From contig CM054181.1 of the NCBI GenBank assembly GCA_028829895.1, forward strand, positions 98,259,360 through 98,323,359: DNA of 64,000 nucleotides, in the 5' to 3' direction. Made by a program: the position numbers and the translations under genes. The notes under the pieces were generated by a model, which was given only the letters and a program-made list of their open reading frames with translations, ran no database searches and was not told where the DNA came from. Positions 12,715-26,262 of the stretch are shown piece after piece. How positions within the stretch are numbered: the first letter of the stretch is position 1; each line of letters begins with the position of its first letter. Origin of the DNA: Sinotaia quadrata. Lineage: Eukaryota > Mollusca > Gastropoda > Architaenioglossa > Viviparidae.

Positions 12715-14435
12715 AACACATTAATTATAATGGCCTTTATTAGAGCTATTTTAATGGTAATGTTATAGACACACCAGACAACACATTTAAAGTACGTTAA
12801 AATCCAAGGATACCACTCGAAGAAAACGACAACGCTGTAGACAATAAAAAACCCCACAACAACAATGATTCTTCAGTCGATAAAAAATCCGGTACTACAG
12901 CCATTAAGTATATTTTAGTTCGTCAGTTACTTGAAAAAAAGCCGTCCCTCTCTTATGACATTCGGAGATTTTTTGTTGTTGTCTTGGCTGCAGGTGCAAA
13001 TGTGACGTCAATTCTGCCTTTCAGTAGAACAAGGAAAGGTTTTTCTTCTCTGGAGTATTTGTGTTGTGGTGTGCAAAGTTCGGGACTTCAGATTCGGCTG
13101 TGCATTTCAACACACTGGCGGACCACAAACTCACTGCACATAAACAAACCAACAAATTCTTTATTGCTCAAAACCAAATGCGCATAGTCGAAAATAAAAT
13201 CTTTCAAGAACGTAGCAATAATTGCTTATGTGAAGCCAAGTAGCGGGCAAAAATGAAATAAATCTTTCAAGTGCACATTGCATTATGTGACAAGAACCTA
13301 CTGCCACTGTTGACACGGTTTTCTCTCGTGGAACACAAGTGTCGGACATTTCTCGCGGATGCGAACACTGAGGTGCACAATGCACCCCCTTGCAGTTCCA
13401 TATGACTGGGCGGGGAAAGGGGAGATAAAGCTTAAGGAGATCATTGGCTGTCTGAGCACTGACGGATCGTGCATTTTCATCAGACGTCACGCCTTCCGTG
13501 CTTAGATACCGACAACAGACTGAGGCGTAAGCTAGCACCCAGTGCTGGGTATATACCCTAGTGCTAGACACACCCCATTGGGAAGTGACCTCCTAGTATC
13601 TGACCTTTTAAACCGTGGTAGTAGTTGACATTCTCGCCATTTGAACGGATATACTTCTTTTGACAAGATTCAGTGACCATCCAGATATTTAATTCCAGTG
13701 ACGCAGAAGAAAACTGCTTGTTTGAGAATATATTCTGAGGCAAGTTGAGGTGAGACAGTTTTGTATTTTTGACTGAGATTTCGACCATGAAAAGAAATCT
13801 TTCATAATTTCTGAAGTCAATATATTTTATTAAGGAAAATACAATTCACTGACCAAACAGTATAAAGAGAAAACTAAATTATTATCATGGTTAATTTTAT
13901 TCTATTATAGATATATGATTTATTTAAATCAATCGGCTACAGAATATAACTTGAAAAATACTTTCTAAATTTAAAAATTACATTTTTTAGTAAAAAAATC
14001 ATTCTAAGTTTAAAGTTTGACTTTATTTACAATTTTATTTGTAAATATATTAAAAAGTTAGAACAGTTAAAATAAAAGTTTGTGGACATATGAAATGAGT
14101 CTAAGTTAGTTAAGAATATTATTGAAATGATTTATTTAGGCTCTATTTTCAAATACCAAATGCCACATCTCCCATCAAATAGTTTTTCTATTTACATTAA
14201 TATGTATTGATTTTAAAAGAACATCGCTACTTAAAGGTGCGGTGCTCACCAGTACATAAAATCTTTACTAAATTCAAGTGGAAATATTCCTTTCATCGGA
14301 CTGGAGTAATTAAGATCGGATTACTTAAAACTGGAATATTAACACTGGAATAATAAGATTGGAATTTTAAAACCTTACATCGATAACAATGATCGAGAGT
14401 TGTGTACCTTAATCCGTATCCGACAGAATCTAAAA
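12715..14435. other. Non-coding, mostly unique sequence; long but unconvincing open frame
   Basis: A 136-codon open frame on the minus strand (13,161-13,571) has no recognisable domain, no homopolymeric bias and no clear splice signals; it may be chance. TGACGTCA lies at 13,003-13,010. From 13,800 the sequence is very AT-rich. Confidence 0.5.
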
Positions 14436-14785
14436 ACGTGTGTAGTCAGTACCAAACACAGACAATGTTAATGTAATCGGTCCTAATTGCAACATTAATG
14501 TAGTCAGTACCAAACACAGACAATGTTAATGTAATCGGTCCTAATTGCATCATTAATGTAGTCAGTACCAAACAGACAATGTTAATGTAATCGGTCCTAA
14601 TTGCATCATTAATGTAGTCAGTACCAAACAGACAATGTTAATGTAATCGGTCCTAATTGCATCATTAATGTAGTCAGTACCAAACAGACAATGTTAATGT
14701 AATCGGTCCTAATTGCAACATTAATGTAGTCAGTACCAAACACAGACAATGTTAATGCAATCGGTCCAAATTGCATCGTTACTGT
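14436..14785. repeat. 56/58-bp minisatellite, 6 copies
   Basis: The unit begins AATGTAGTCAGTACCAAACA. A CACAGACA/CAGACA difference gives the two lengths. Both lengths occur within the array. Confidence 0.95.
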
Positions 14786-15670
14786 TGCCAGTATCAAACG
14801 GAAAATAACTGCAATCTACTTAAATGCCCAAATCCAGTCAAGAGATCTGTTTTAAAATCGTGGAATTTAAGTTATAAATTCGGTATTTTTTTTACACGTT
14901 GGATGCATTATAAAATAATAAACGTTTGGTTTGAACTGAAAATCAGTCTTTACATGCATGTGTTTCTCTAACGGTCAAGGTACTGTCTAAACGACATAAA
15001 AGTATGGATGTAGCTGGTGTTTCTGTCATCCATACATCACTCTCGCGAAGAAAGCTTCAATCATTTTTTTTCATTCATACGTCATTCCCTCGCTATGAAA
15101 GCATCAATCAATTTTTCACTCACGACCCCATCACTTACAAATCTCAGAAGTCTGAAGTTCCTAAACGTCGTTAGTACTTGTGCCAGTAAGTGACTGCAGC
15201 TTTGAACTCTCTCTCTCTCACACACACGCACGCACGCACGCACGCACGCACGCACGTACACACACACATATTAGTACAAATGTCAGCGACTAGTACCAGC
15301 CCTAGGATTTGTTAAATGTCTGCTGTATTTTACATTTGTATTAAACACCTACTAATCATTTAGGCATTTAGTCTCTGATTTCAGTCAGTAGGTCTCCCGC
15401 TGGTTTATAATCCACAGCTTAACCATTTACTGTCAGCTCTCACTTTTCATTTTGCATTGTCCAATTGTCGGTACTCGGGTGTGCACAAGGCCACACTCTC
15501 TAAAACTAAGTGCTTGGTCATCTGTTTCGATCACTCATTTACATTATTCTTCCCATTTTTTATTTTAAAGCATCTCTTTTGATCATAATATTTTAATAAT
15601 TTGGATTTCATTATCCGAGACAAGCATCAATTTTCATTAAATTGTCAATGTATGCAGTAACAGTGACAAT
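14786..15670. other. Non-coding, no gene seen
   Basis: Includes two diverged copies of CATACATCA..CTCTCGC.A.GAAAGC.TCAATCA at 15,029-15,113 and a compound CTCTCT/CACACG(CACG)n microsatellite at 15,208-15,268. Confidence 0.6.
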
Positions 15671-15893
15671 GTTTTGTTTTGAATGTAGTAATATTGTTTG
15701 TATTTAGTTTTGAATGTAGTAATATTGTTTATGTTTAGTTTTGAATGTAGTAATATTGTTTGTATTTAGTTTTGAATGTAGTAATATTGTTTATGTTTAG
15801 TTTTGAATGTAGTAATATTGTTTGTGTTTAGTTTTGAATGTAGTAATATTGTTTGTGTTTAGTTTTGAATGTAGCAATATTGTTTGTGTTTGG
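15671..15893. repeat. 31-bp minisatellite, 7 copies
   Basis: The unit is TTTTGAATGTAGTAATATTG plus TTTGTATTTAG, with GTATTT/ATGTTT/GTGTTT variants. Confidence 0.95.
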
Positions 15894-16250
15894 TACTGAC
15901 TGCTCTAAAAACAATCATTGCTAAATACGGAGTGAAAATAGTTTAAGTATTTTATTATGGGAAAGTTTAATTATATAATAGCGAAAGAAATTGTATGAAT
16001 ATACATTAATGATATGATGAAAACAGCGAGGATTTTGATTAAGTGATGCCACAGAGAAACGTAGAAACACAATGACAACAGATAACTGTTTAAACTGATC
16101 AAATGCAAATAGAAACAAAATAACGTGGTTGTTGAAATTAATGTTTGCTTTTTTTCTTTCATTCTGGAATGCATCCTGTTTTGCTTGTTCAGTTGCTTAA
16201 ATATTGAAAACTTTTGTACCTGCGTAGCCCATTTGCGATACTTTCAAGGG

Positions 16251-16662
<412 letters not shown>

Positions 16663-17135
16663 CCAGCACGTAAAAACAATCTTTTTGAGCAGGCAGTTGA
16701 CAATGTATTCACTTGGATTTGTGTTCGTGGTGGAATGCTTATTCGTTTCTTGTTTGTTTTTATAAATAATAGCTAGAAGGCAAATTACTTCTACATCACT
16801 GTTTTTATTTGATTAAACAAATTGTTTTAACTTCGCGTTTTATATTTCAGCATTGCAACTGATGATAATTATTACTTTTCTGCATAAAGACTCTTCTCAC
16901 ACACAAGAGTATGCAAATTACGTATTACACTGTGTCTGACTGTACTCAAGCGATGTGTTCAAGGTAAATGTGCAATGACAGCCGGAATGAGCAGTTTATA
17001 ACCGTACTGACAGCGCGGATACACACAATACAGAGCCGAAGTGCACCAGCCTGAACAGCTCATTATGCAACTCACTGCAATTCCATGCAGGTCACAGATT
17101 TTGTCGCCTATAAAGGAACAAACAGTACCAACGAG
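16663..17135. other. Non-coding, no gene seen
   Basis: AT-rich unique sequence between two arrays. No recognisable domain. Confidence 0.6.
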
Positions 17136-17773
17136 TTTATAGTCTTACGTACGTGTCTATCGGTACATCATACAACTTTAGGTACGTATCTATCGCCATG
17201 CAATCCGACATACGTATCTATCGGTACGCCATGCAATCTGACATACGCATCTATCGGTACGCCATGCGATCTGACATACGCATCTATCGGTACACCATGC
17301 AATCTGACATACGTATCTATCGGTACGCCATGCAATCTGACATACGTATCTATCGGTACGCCATGCAATCTGACATACGTATCTATCGGTACGCCATGCA
17401 ATCCGACATACGTATCTATCGGTACGCCATGCAATCTGACATACGTATCTATCGCCATGCAATCTGACATACGTATCTATCGGTACGCCATGCAATCTGA
17501 CATACGTATCTATCGGTACGCCATGCAATCCGACATACGTATCTATCGGTACGCCATGCAATCCGACACGTATCTATCGGTACGCCATGCAATCTGACAT
17601 ACGTATCTATCGCCATGCAATCTGACATACGTATCTATCGGTACGCCATGCAATCCGTCATACGCATCTATCGGTACGCCATACAATCTTACGCACGTAT
17701 CTATCGGTGTTACGTACATATTTATAGGTACGCCATATAGTGTTACGTACGCATCTATAGGTACTCCGTTGTT

Positions 17774-17775
<2 letters not shown>
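17136..17775. repeat. 33-bp minisatellite, about 17 copies
   Basis: The unit is TACGCCATGCAATCTGACAT plus ACGTATCTATCGG. Several copies lack GGTACG, giving a 27-bp variant. Both strands stay open for 100-170 codons because both unit lengths are multiples of three. Diverged copies continue to about 17,900 on the far side of a CA tract. Confidence 0.95.
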
Positions 17776-17777
<2 letters not shown>

Positions 17778-17835
<58 letters not shown>

Positions 17836-17850
17836 ACACACACACACATA
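17778..17850. repeat. (CA)n microsatellite inside the 33-bp array
   Basis: About 72 bp of CA, then TATATATATA, within diverged copies of the flanking minisatellite. Confidence 0.95.
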
Positions 17851-18261
17851 TATATATAGGTACACCATACAGTCTTACGTTCGTATCTATCGTTACGCCA
17901 TACAGTCTTTTCCTTATGCCATATTTCTGTGCAGCAGTCGAGTTGTGAATACTCCATTACGCACCATGTGATCCGTGAAATGTGCTTTCAAAACTGAGCA
18001 TAAAAGACCGTTTTATATATATATATATATTTTTAAAAACGGAGGCCTTTACACAGTAGTTAGAAACCTTATTGTGGACAAGAGTTGACACCACTCTTAG
18101 TGAAGATGACGTCACGGGTAGATACAATGATGTCAGCCATTCTTTTATTTCGGGAAGAGGTATGTACTCATTTGGGATCTAGCATTTGGTTGTTGCGAAA
18201 GTTCGTTTATTTCACGGTTCATTTGTTTATACGATCGTGTGTTCGTTTGTTTGAATCATGC

Positions 18262-18373
18262 AAGTAGCCACTTTGTATGTTCTAGTTGTATGATATAGTC
18301 TTTAACTTACTTTGGAAATACTTTGTATGTTATAGTTGTATGATATAGTCTTTAACTTACTTTGGAAATACAT
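18262..18373. repeat. 51-bp duplication, 2 copies
   Basis: CTTTGTATGTT(C/A)TAGTTGTA...ACTTTGGAAATA is repeated once in tandem. Confidence 0.9.
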
Positions 18374-18799
18374 TGTATCGTTCGCGATCGCATTCGTTAG
18401 CAGGTCATAACTGCAGTCTATGTACCATTAAAAAATATCTTGTGTTCTGATGTCTGTCAACGAGAACACATTTCGTCCGAGCATGTTTTATGTCGTAAAG
18501 CGCCATCGACATTCCATAAACACGTGACCCGCATTGGAAGTTTTCTTTTTCACTGAGAAGACACTGGCCGCCCACACATTTTATCATTTTAAAGTTTTCT
18601 TTTCACTGAGAGAAACTCGCCGCCTACATATTTAATCATTGTAAAGCTTTCGTCTCCAATAAGGAATACTTGTCGACAAAATATTTCGTCATTTCAAAGT
18701 TTTCGTCCTCACAAACGAAATACTTGACTAAATATTTCGTTACGTTAAAGTTTCGGTATTAGCTGAGGACATTCTGGCCGCCTCTCTATTTTCCAATTT
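18374..18799. other. Non-coding with diverged short repeats
   Basis: TTTCGTCATTTCAAAGTTTTCGTC-type phrases recur three or four times at 18,580-18,760 with low identity. Confidence 0.55.
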
Positions 18800-19185
18800 G
18801 TCGTGCGCATTAAAGACAGGTCGTTTTCATTACATGTCATCGCATTAAGGACAGGTCGTTTTCATTACATGTCATCGCATTAAGGACAGGTCGTTTTCAT
18901 TACATGTCATCGCATTAAAGACAGGTCGTTTTCATTACATGTCATCGCATTAAAGACAGGTCATTTTCATTACATGCCATCGCATTAAAGACAGGTCGTT
19001 TTCATTACATGTCATCACATTAAAGACAGGTCGTTTTCATTACATGTCATCGCATTAAAGACAGGTCGTTTTCATACCATGTCATCGCATTAAAGACAGG
19101 TCGATTTCATTACACGTCATCGCATTAAACACAGGTCGTTTTCATAATATGTCATCGCATTAAAGACAGGCCGTTTTAATATCAT
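18800..19185. repeat. 35-bp minisatellite, 11 copies
   Basis: The unit is CATTAAAGACAGGTCGTTTT plus CATTACATGTCATCG, with AAGG/AAAG and CATACCATG variants at the right edge. Confidence 0.95.
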
Positions 19186-19754
19186 GTTAGCAATACAGAT
19201 CTTTCCTTTATCAATCTGTGTAGCTACTTTCATACTTTTACATGACACACATTTCGTCTTTATACAAGCGCTAGCAGTCTTCCCCATGTTAAAACTACAT
19301 AGAATACTGCATTTTCCTCGCGTTTCATTAATGTATATGTCGTAATTACTGTCTAGATAGTAACTTATCTCCCACATAATGGGTGGAACTCTCAAGTGTC
19401 TGTCAGCCATTTTCAGTAGCAAGGAATTATGTTTAAACCGTCAAAACGTTAAAACGTGAGTTTCTTGTACTTAAAGGCGCTGACCCCTCAAGGAGACGAT
19501 TGTAAGAATGAAGCGTTTACTGTGAAAAATACAAATGCACACCTTTAGGATAATTCTTCGCTTTTTAGCAGCAAGAACACGAAGAAAGCTAGATTGTTTA
19601 AAAGAAAGGAAAGTAAGCTATTTATCAGTCCCTGTATATTTGAAACAAGTTACAAAATGAATTTACAATTTCTTTAGAACACGCCGCTAGTTGAACCGTT
19701 AAGTTCTCCAGGACATAGCGAATGTTGCTGGGAATATAGATCTTTCTGATGTGC
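19186..19754. other. Non-coding, no gene seen
   Basis: A minus-strand open frame (19,117-19,422, 101 codons) begins in unique sequence and ends in the repeat; no domain was recognised. Confidence 0.55.
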
Positions 19755-19755
19755 G

Positions 19756-19850
<95 letters not shown>

Positions 19851-19851
19851 G

Positions 19852-19928
<77 letters not shown>
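19755..19928. repeat. (ATCT)n microsatellite
   Basis: About 174 bp of ATCT with one GTCT interruption, followed by degenerate GTCC/CATC units to about 19,995. Confidence 0.97.
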
Positions 19929-20169
19929 GTGTCTCTGTTCTTCCGTCCGTCTGTCCGTCCGCCAATCCACCCATCCGTCCATTCATCCATTATCTCTGCC
20001 TGCGGATCTATCAATATTTTTATCATCACTCTTTCAGTGCAGAAGAATCAATTGAAAACGACCAGTTAACACCATAGGATTCGGTTCCACTTTCAGTCCG
20101 TACCTCGTCCGTACCTCGAATAATCAATTTGAAAGAATCGCTTAAAAGCACTCGAACTTTTGTCTTTCT

Positions 20170-20815
20170 TCAGGGCCACTGTGATATATATAGACAACAA
20201 TCACATTGTACTATAAACACGCCACAGTCACACTCTAATAATACACATGTGACTCAATCACATTTTATTATAGACACAACATTCACAACCACAGTGAAAT
20301 ATAGACACTGTCTCAACCACTTTGTATTACTGACACATAATTTAATCATACTATATTATAGATGCGTCACTCGATCACAATGTAATATAGACACATATCT
20401 CAATCACTTTGTATTATAGCTGTCACTTAATCCTATTGTATAATGGAACCGTCACCTAATCCTGTTGTATTATAGATACATTTCTCAATAGTATATGCTA
20501 TAGTGGTCTTATTTAATATAGACTAGTCTCTTAACTGATTCTTGTAGCGGTCAGCAGTCACATGTTAATATAGATACATTTCTCAGTCAGAATTATAATA
20601 TAAAATATCTCCCAGTCATATTGTGTAATACAGACACATCACTCAGTCATATTGTAATATAGGTAAATTTCTCAATCATATTTTATTTTTTTTATATATA
20701 AATCATATTGTAATGTATAGGTACATCTCTCAATCACAGTGTAATATAGGAAAATATAACAATCATTTGTAATGGAAATACATCTTTCAACAAATTGTGA
20801 TACAGGCATATTTCA
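20170..20815. repeat. Degenerate ~26-30-bp array, about 20 copies
   Basis: Diverged copies of CTCAATCACATTGTAATATAGACACAT. It is one of the most eroded arrays in the window. Confidence 0.8.
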
Positions 20816-20867
20816 ATATAAATGTTTTTTTGTAGACTTCATCTCGAGGCAGTGATTTGTTTAGCCA

Positions 20868-21036
20868 CAGAACAAGACCTGAATGAGATTGGAAATTTAG
20901 CTGTTTATATACAGAACAAGACCTGAATGAGATTATTGGAAATGTAGCTGTTTATACACAGAACAAGACCTGAATGAGATTATTAGAAATTTAGCTGTTT
21001 ATATACAGAACAAGACTGAATGAGAATAATGGAAAT
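20868..21036. repeat. ~47-bp minisatellite, 3.5 copies
   Basis: The unit is CAGAACAAGACCTGAATGAG plus ATTATTGGAAATTTAGCTGTTTATATA. Confidence 0.9.
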
Positions 21037-21375
21037 GTACCCGTTACACAATGCATGTTTCTTTCATCTTTTTGTGTGTATGTCTGTGCGCATTTATTGT
21101 GTTTGTGTATCTGTGTGGGGTGTGTATATGTTTTGTGTGTCTGTGGTGTTTTGTGTGCGTTTGTGTGTCTGTATGCGTGTTTTGTGCGTCTATGTATATG
21201 TGCTTGTGTGGTCACTTGTGGTTAGTGTGAAATAGAAGTGAGTGGCGAAGTGATTATTGTATCATATCAATTCCAGTACCTGTCGCTCAGGGATCTTTTG
21301 CACTGACAATAATGTGAAGTATATGGTACAGGTTCGTCCTCGGCACCGACCAACGTGTTGCTATACCCACACATA

Positions 21376-21378
21376 TAA

Positions 21379-21432
<54 letters not shown>
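21376..21432. repeat. (CA)n microsatellite
   Basis: CA dinucleotides with one TA interruption. A TG-rich stretch lies just upstream at 21,070-21,225. Confidence 0.95.
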
Positions 21433-21482
21433 TTGCTCATGCGTGCACTATTTATCGCCTAGGTTGTAACAACTTTGTCACA

Positions 21483-21978
21483 ACAGCGCACACGTGAAAT
21501 GCCCCTTTAACATCGATCATGAACGATGTTCACAGCACACACGTGAAATGCCCCTTTAACATCGATCATGAACGATGTTCACAGCACACACGTGAAATGC
21601 CCCTTTAACATCGATCATGAACGATGTTCACAGCGCACACGTGAAATGCCCCTTTAACATCGATCATGAACGATGTTCACAGCGCACACGTGAAATGCCC
21701 CTTTAACATCGATCATGAACGATGTTCACAGCGCACACGTGAAATGCCCCTTTAACATCGATCATGAACGATGTTCACAGCGCACACGTGAAATGCCCCT
21801 TTAACATCGATCATGAACGATGTTCACAGCGCACACGTGAAATGCCCCTTTAACATCGATCATGAACGATGTTCACAGCACACACGTGAAATGCCCCTTT
21901 AACATCGATCATGAACGATGTTCACAGCACACACGTGAAATGCCCCTTTAACACGATCATGAACGATGTTCACAGCTT
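21483..21978. repeat. 49-bp minisatellite, 10 near-identical copies, each with an E-box and a near-palindrome
   Basis: The unit is ACAGCGCACACGTGAAATGC plus CCCTTTAACATCGATCATGAACGATGTTC. Each contains CACGTG and the inverted repeat AACATCG.TCATGA.CGATGTT with only the two dotted positions unpaired. Variation is limited to CGCAC/CACAC and one 2-bp deletion in the last copy. Confidence 0.97.
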
Positions 21979-22854
21979 GAATCAACTCCTGGACTGTCGA
22001 GTCCTGCAAAGAATTATTTCCCCTTTCAGCAACGAGAACAAATAATATGACTAAAATAAAAAAAAGTAATATAATCAGAAAAATAAATTGATTTTAAAAA
22101 ATAGTTTTCACTTGAAGACACTGCAAATCATATGGAACAATGGTAGCCGCTTAAAAGCAATAATGTTGTTTACATTAATTCTTTTTTAAGATACGTGCAG
22201 TTAGAAAAATAATGTATTATGTGACTTTTTATACTTCTTAAGACTTTTCCATTATTCTCGCGTCAAGTCACGTCAAGTGTAAGTTGCTGTGCAAGAGAGA
22301 GAGAGAGAGAGGGGGGAGGGAGAGAGGAAGGGAGGGAAGGAGGGAGAGAGAATACATTAAGACTGTTGTGAATGCTGGCTACTAAGTTTAATGTTCGGAC
22401 TGCAATCTCACAAGAACACATACTCTACCCGTCAGTAGGTTGCCATAAGATGTGGACCGAGATCTCTGTGTCAGACTTAGGCTAGAGCTTAGCGGCCTCC
22501 GGGTGAGGGCACGTGACACTCATTGGTCTCAGTGTGTGGCATGTGGCAGTCATCAGTCCCCGGATGTGGGCATGTGGTAGTCATCAGTCCCCGGATGTGG
22601 GCATAAGGCAGTCGTTTCAGTAACAATGGAATGAACAGTTGTTTGCTTAGTGGGTCGATTTGTTTTTATATTCACACCAAACATTCATTATTTTATTTAT
22701 AAAATTTAGTATTATTACTTTATTATTATTATTTGCGAAAGACATTTAAAGTTTTGTAAAGATAAACGTTAGAGAAACTATTTATAACGTAAACTCGTCA
22801 AAACGTTTATACCAATTAACAGTGCAGATCGTGATTAAAGGTCAAATGTTAGCC
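21979..22854. other. Non-coding; purine tract and short tandem repeat
   Basis: A polypurine stretch at 22,282-22,350 (GAGAGAGAGAGGGGGGAGGG...) and about 3.5 copies of a 31-bp unit (GTGGGCATGTGGTAGTCATC plus AGTCCCCGGAT) at 22,500-22,615. No gene seen. Confidence 0.65.
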
Positions 22855-23195
22855 CTTTGTTAACGGGTTGAAGTTGCTTTAAAGGGAACGTCAGATGTTA
22901 GTGCTGTAGTAAGAGACTGAAGTTGCTTTAAAGGGAAAGTCAGATGTTAGTGCCGTAGTAAGAGACTGAAGTCAGATGTTAGTGCCGTAGTAAGAGACTG
23001 AAGTCAGATATGAAAGCTGTATTAGTGGATTGAAATTGTTTTGTGAAAGTCAAATATTAGTGCTTTGTTAATGGAATGAAGTTGTTTTAAAGAGAGAGTG
23101 AGATGCTAACGGATTGCATTTGCTTTTTGTGAAAGTCAAATATTACTTCTGTATTAAGTAATTGAAGTAGCTTTAAAGGAAATTCAGGTATTAAT
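22855..23195. repeat. Degenerate ~49-bp minisatellite, about 7 copies
   Basis: Copies of GTCAGATGTTAGTGCCGTAG plus TAAGAGACTGAAGTTGCTTTAAAGGGAAA. Some lack the TTGCTTTAAAGGGAAA part. Confidence 0.85.
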
Positions 23196-24040
23196 AGTAT
23201 TAAGATGACTCACAAACTTAGCACATCTTAGAATTCAATAAAATATTTAAGCGATCTAACTTGTATGTATAATCTAACTTGAATGTATAAATAATTCAAT
23301 TTTGAAATCTATCACAACAAAGTTTAATGTTCTCGATTAGCCAGCAGACATCAAAACATGAACATTTTAGTAACTCCGCTAAGAGTTACCTTAGTATCAA
23401 GCATTTAAATGACTTTATTAACAGGTAAGTTAGAAAATACTTCAGTATTAGAAAGTAAAGCATTTAAGTGACTTTACTATAATACCTCAATTTTAGCATA
23501 CTCAAATGATCTTGACCTTGTTAACACTAAACTCAAAATTAGGACTCAGAACACTCAAGTCATTTAGAAAGAGGTCGCACAGTAACAGGTAACTCAGTAT
23601 TAAAATCCAGAAGTCTGCCGTTCAGTAACATTTTATAAAATATAAAAGAATGAGTGAAAACATTATAAAATAAGACTGTTCGGAAATCATAACTGAAGTC
23701 AAAGTCCGAACTCAATGGAAAAGTGATTGATACGCAATTTTAGAAATTATTTGTCAGTTTCTGTATAGGAAAATTTTTTTAAAATCGTATTTATTTGTCT
23801 TAGGATAACATATGTGATACGAACGACTTAGTAAAAGTAAACTTGCTTATCCAAGTGAGAGGGACAGGCAAATACGTCTATTTATGTTGGAACTAATTTT
23901 ATACTTATTAATTAGTTATAAGTTATAAATATTTTCAAGCAACGCGATTTCTTACTGTGTAAAGTTGGATCTCCTGTAGAAGTAAAAAAAATCGCTCTTG
24001 ATGACTTTTATTCAGATATATTTCACATTTTGATTACTGT

Positions 24041-24042
<2 letters not shown>
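23196..24042. other. Non-coding, no gene seen
   Basis: AT-rich; weak recurrences of CATTTAA(A/G)TGACTTTA around 23,400-23,480. No domain recognised. Confidence 0.6.
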
Positions 24043-24108
<66 letters not shown>

Positions 24109-24138
24109 GCACGCACGCACGCACGCACACACATACAC
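24043..24138. repeat. (CA)n-(GCAC)n compound microsatellite
   Basis: CA dinucleotides changing to GCAC tetranucleotides and back. Confidence 0.97.
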
Positions 24139-24232
24139 ACACGGAATTGCTGTTAACACATCGTAATGTTAGCGCATGCATGCCGGAACAATTTGTAACG
24201 CACGTTCAATACGTGCGCTGGAGATGGAAAAT

Positions 24233-24808
24233 TAAAATGCTGGTATTTACATCTGTTTACTGTGTTTCTTTACTGGTCTTGAAATGCTGGTATTTACATC
24301 TTTTTACTGTGTTTCTTTACTGGTCTTGAAATGCTGGTATTTACATCTGTTTACTGTGTTTCTTTACTGGTCTTGAAATGCTGGTATTTACATCTTTTTA
24401 CTGTGTTTCTTTACTGGTCTTGAAATGCTGGTATTTACATCTTTTTACTGTGTTTCTTTACTGGTCTTGAAATGCTGGTATTTACATCTTTTTACTGTGT
24501 TTCTTTACTGGTCTTGAAATGCTGGTATTTACATCTTTTTACTGTGTTTCTTTACTGGTCTTGAAATGCTGGTATTTACATCTGTTTACTGTGTTTCTTT
24601 ACTGGTCCTGAATTGCTGGTATTTACATTTGTTTACTGTGTTGCTTTACTGTAATATTGAAATGCTGGTATTTACATCTGTTTACTGTGTTTCTTTACTG
24701 TAGTATTGAAATGCTGGTATTTACATCTGTTTACTGTGTTTCTTTACTGGTCTTGAAATGCTGGTATTTACATCTGTTTACTGTGTTTCTTTACTGTAGT
24801 CTTGAAAC
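24233..24808. repeat. 47-bp minisatellite, 12 copies
   Basis: The unit is GAAATGCTGGTATTTACATC plus TTTTTACTGTGTTTCTTTACTGGTCTT. TTTTT/TGTTT alternates, and TGTAGTATT replaces TGGTCTT in two right-hand copies. Confidence 0.95.
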
Positions 24809-25628
24809 AAATCTACTGTAAAAAATAATAATAGAATTTTTCATTTGCTTCGCGTTGATCCGAAATCTACACCAATCGGATAGTTGTCACTGGTTAGTGA
24901 GCGACTGAAATTTGAAGAAAATAGTTTATAGAATTGATGTCTTTCTTGCTTCCACAGAACTGCCATTCTGTATGAATGAACGCTTTGAAGGAGGTCTCAG
25001 AACTGAAGTGCTGTCCTGAGGCTCAAAGTCCTTCATCATTTTATCTGACAACTGAACTGCCTCATCATTTCCATGGAACTGTGGACAGCATAGTTTTTCT
25101 AACATCATCTCTAATTTCAAAGATTTCCCATGGGAGTTTCAGAGAAACACTCTTTGTTCATTTTCACATTTGACCTTGCGGGCTACACGAGCGAGACACA
25201 CTTAACGTGCGATCGAATTTCTAAGAGTAATGTGATTACCAGTGACGGTTAAATCGTAACAGTAAAAAAAACAAAAGTTAAAAGGCAAAGATCCTCTTTA
25301 CTGAAATTTTTATCAGTCTAAATTTGGCAAACAGTTTTAAATCTTGTAAAGTAACTTAACCTTAAAAAATATATGAATTTAAATGTCTCTTGTTGAGAAA
25401 ATGAACGATGATACAATATGAATAACATAGTTCCAAACCAGTTCCAAGTGCTTTTTGTGTACTAGACCGACCACGAGACTCCATCGTCCCATCTGTCGGG
25501 CTGCAGTCGCTGCACAGGCTGACATCGTCCTGGATTAGGGAGCGGTTAAGGAACACGACTAAGTAGTTCACTGTCTAGATGGGGTTGTACTAGTTTGTGA
25601 ACTCGGGTCATCTGAGTGGACGTTAAGA
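24809..25628. other. Mostly unique sequence, possible exon-like patches, nothing recognised
   Basis: Around 24,930-25,170 both strands are open for about 65 codons, and 25,362-25,571 is open on the minus strand (69 codons). The composition is more coding-like than the flanks, but no family was recognised and no splice pair is convincing. Confidence 0.4.
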
Positions 25629-26262
25629 TGTTACTTTGTGCACTACCGCCTTTGTGTTCACTACGTGTAACAGTATACTGTGCACTACCGCCTCAGTGTT
25701 TACTTCGTGTAACAATAACACTGTGCACTACCGCCTGTATGTTCACTTCCTGTAACAGTATACTGTGCACCACCGCCTGTGTTCACTACGTGTAACAGTA
25801 TACTGCGCACTACCACCTGTGTGTTAACAGTATACTGTGCACTACCGCCTGTGTTCACTTCGTGTAACAGTATACTGTGCACTACCACCTGTTTGTTCAA
25901 TTCGTGTAACAGTATACTGTGCAGTACCACTTGTGTGTTCACTGCGTGTAACAGTATACTGTGCACTACCGCCTGTGTTCACTATGTGTAACATTATACT
26001 GTGCACTACCGCCTGTGTGTTAACTGTAACAGTATACTGTGCACTACCGCCTGTGTGTTAACTGTAACAGTATACTGTGCACTACCGCCTGTGTGTTAAC
26101 TGTAACATTATACTGTGCACTACCGCCTGTGTGTTAACTGTAACAGTATACTGTGCACTACCGCCTGTGTTTTCACTTCGTGTAACAGTATACTGTGCAC
26201 TACCGCCTGTTTGTTCACTTCGTGTAACAGTATAGTGTGCGCTACCGCCTATGTGTTCACAA
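25629..26262. repeat. 33-44-bp minisatellite, about 16 copies
   Basis: The constant core is AACAGTATACTGTGCACTAC plus CGCCTGTGTGTT, with an optional CACTTCGTGT tail that alternates between copies. GTGCAC and GTATAC palindromes occur in most units. Confidence 0.93.

Noticed and set aside
13161..13571. 136-codon minus-strand open frame
   Set aside because: No domain, no orthologue recognised and no convincing splice sites; kept only as a note on the unique stretch.
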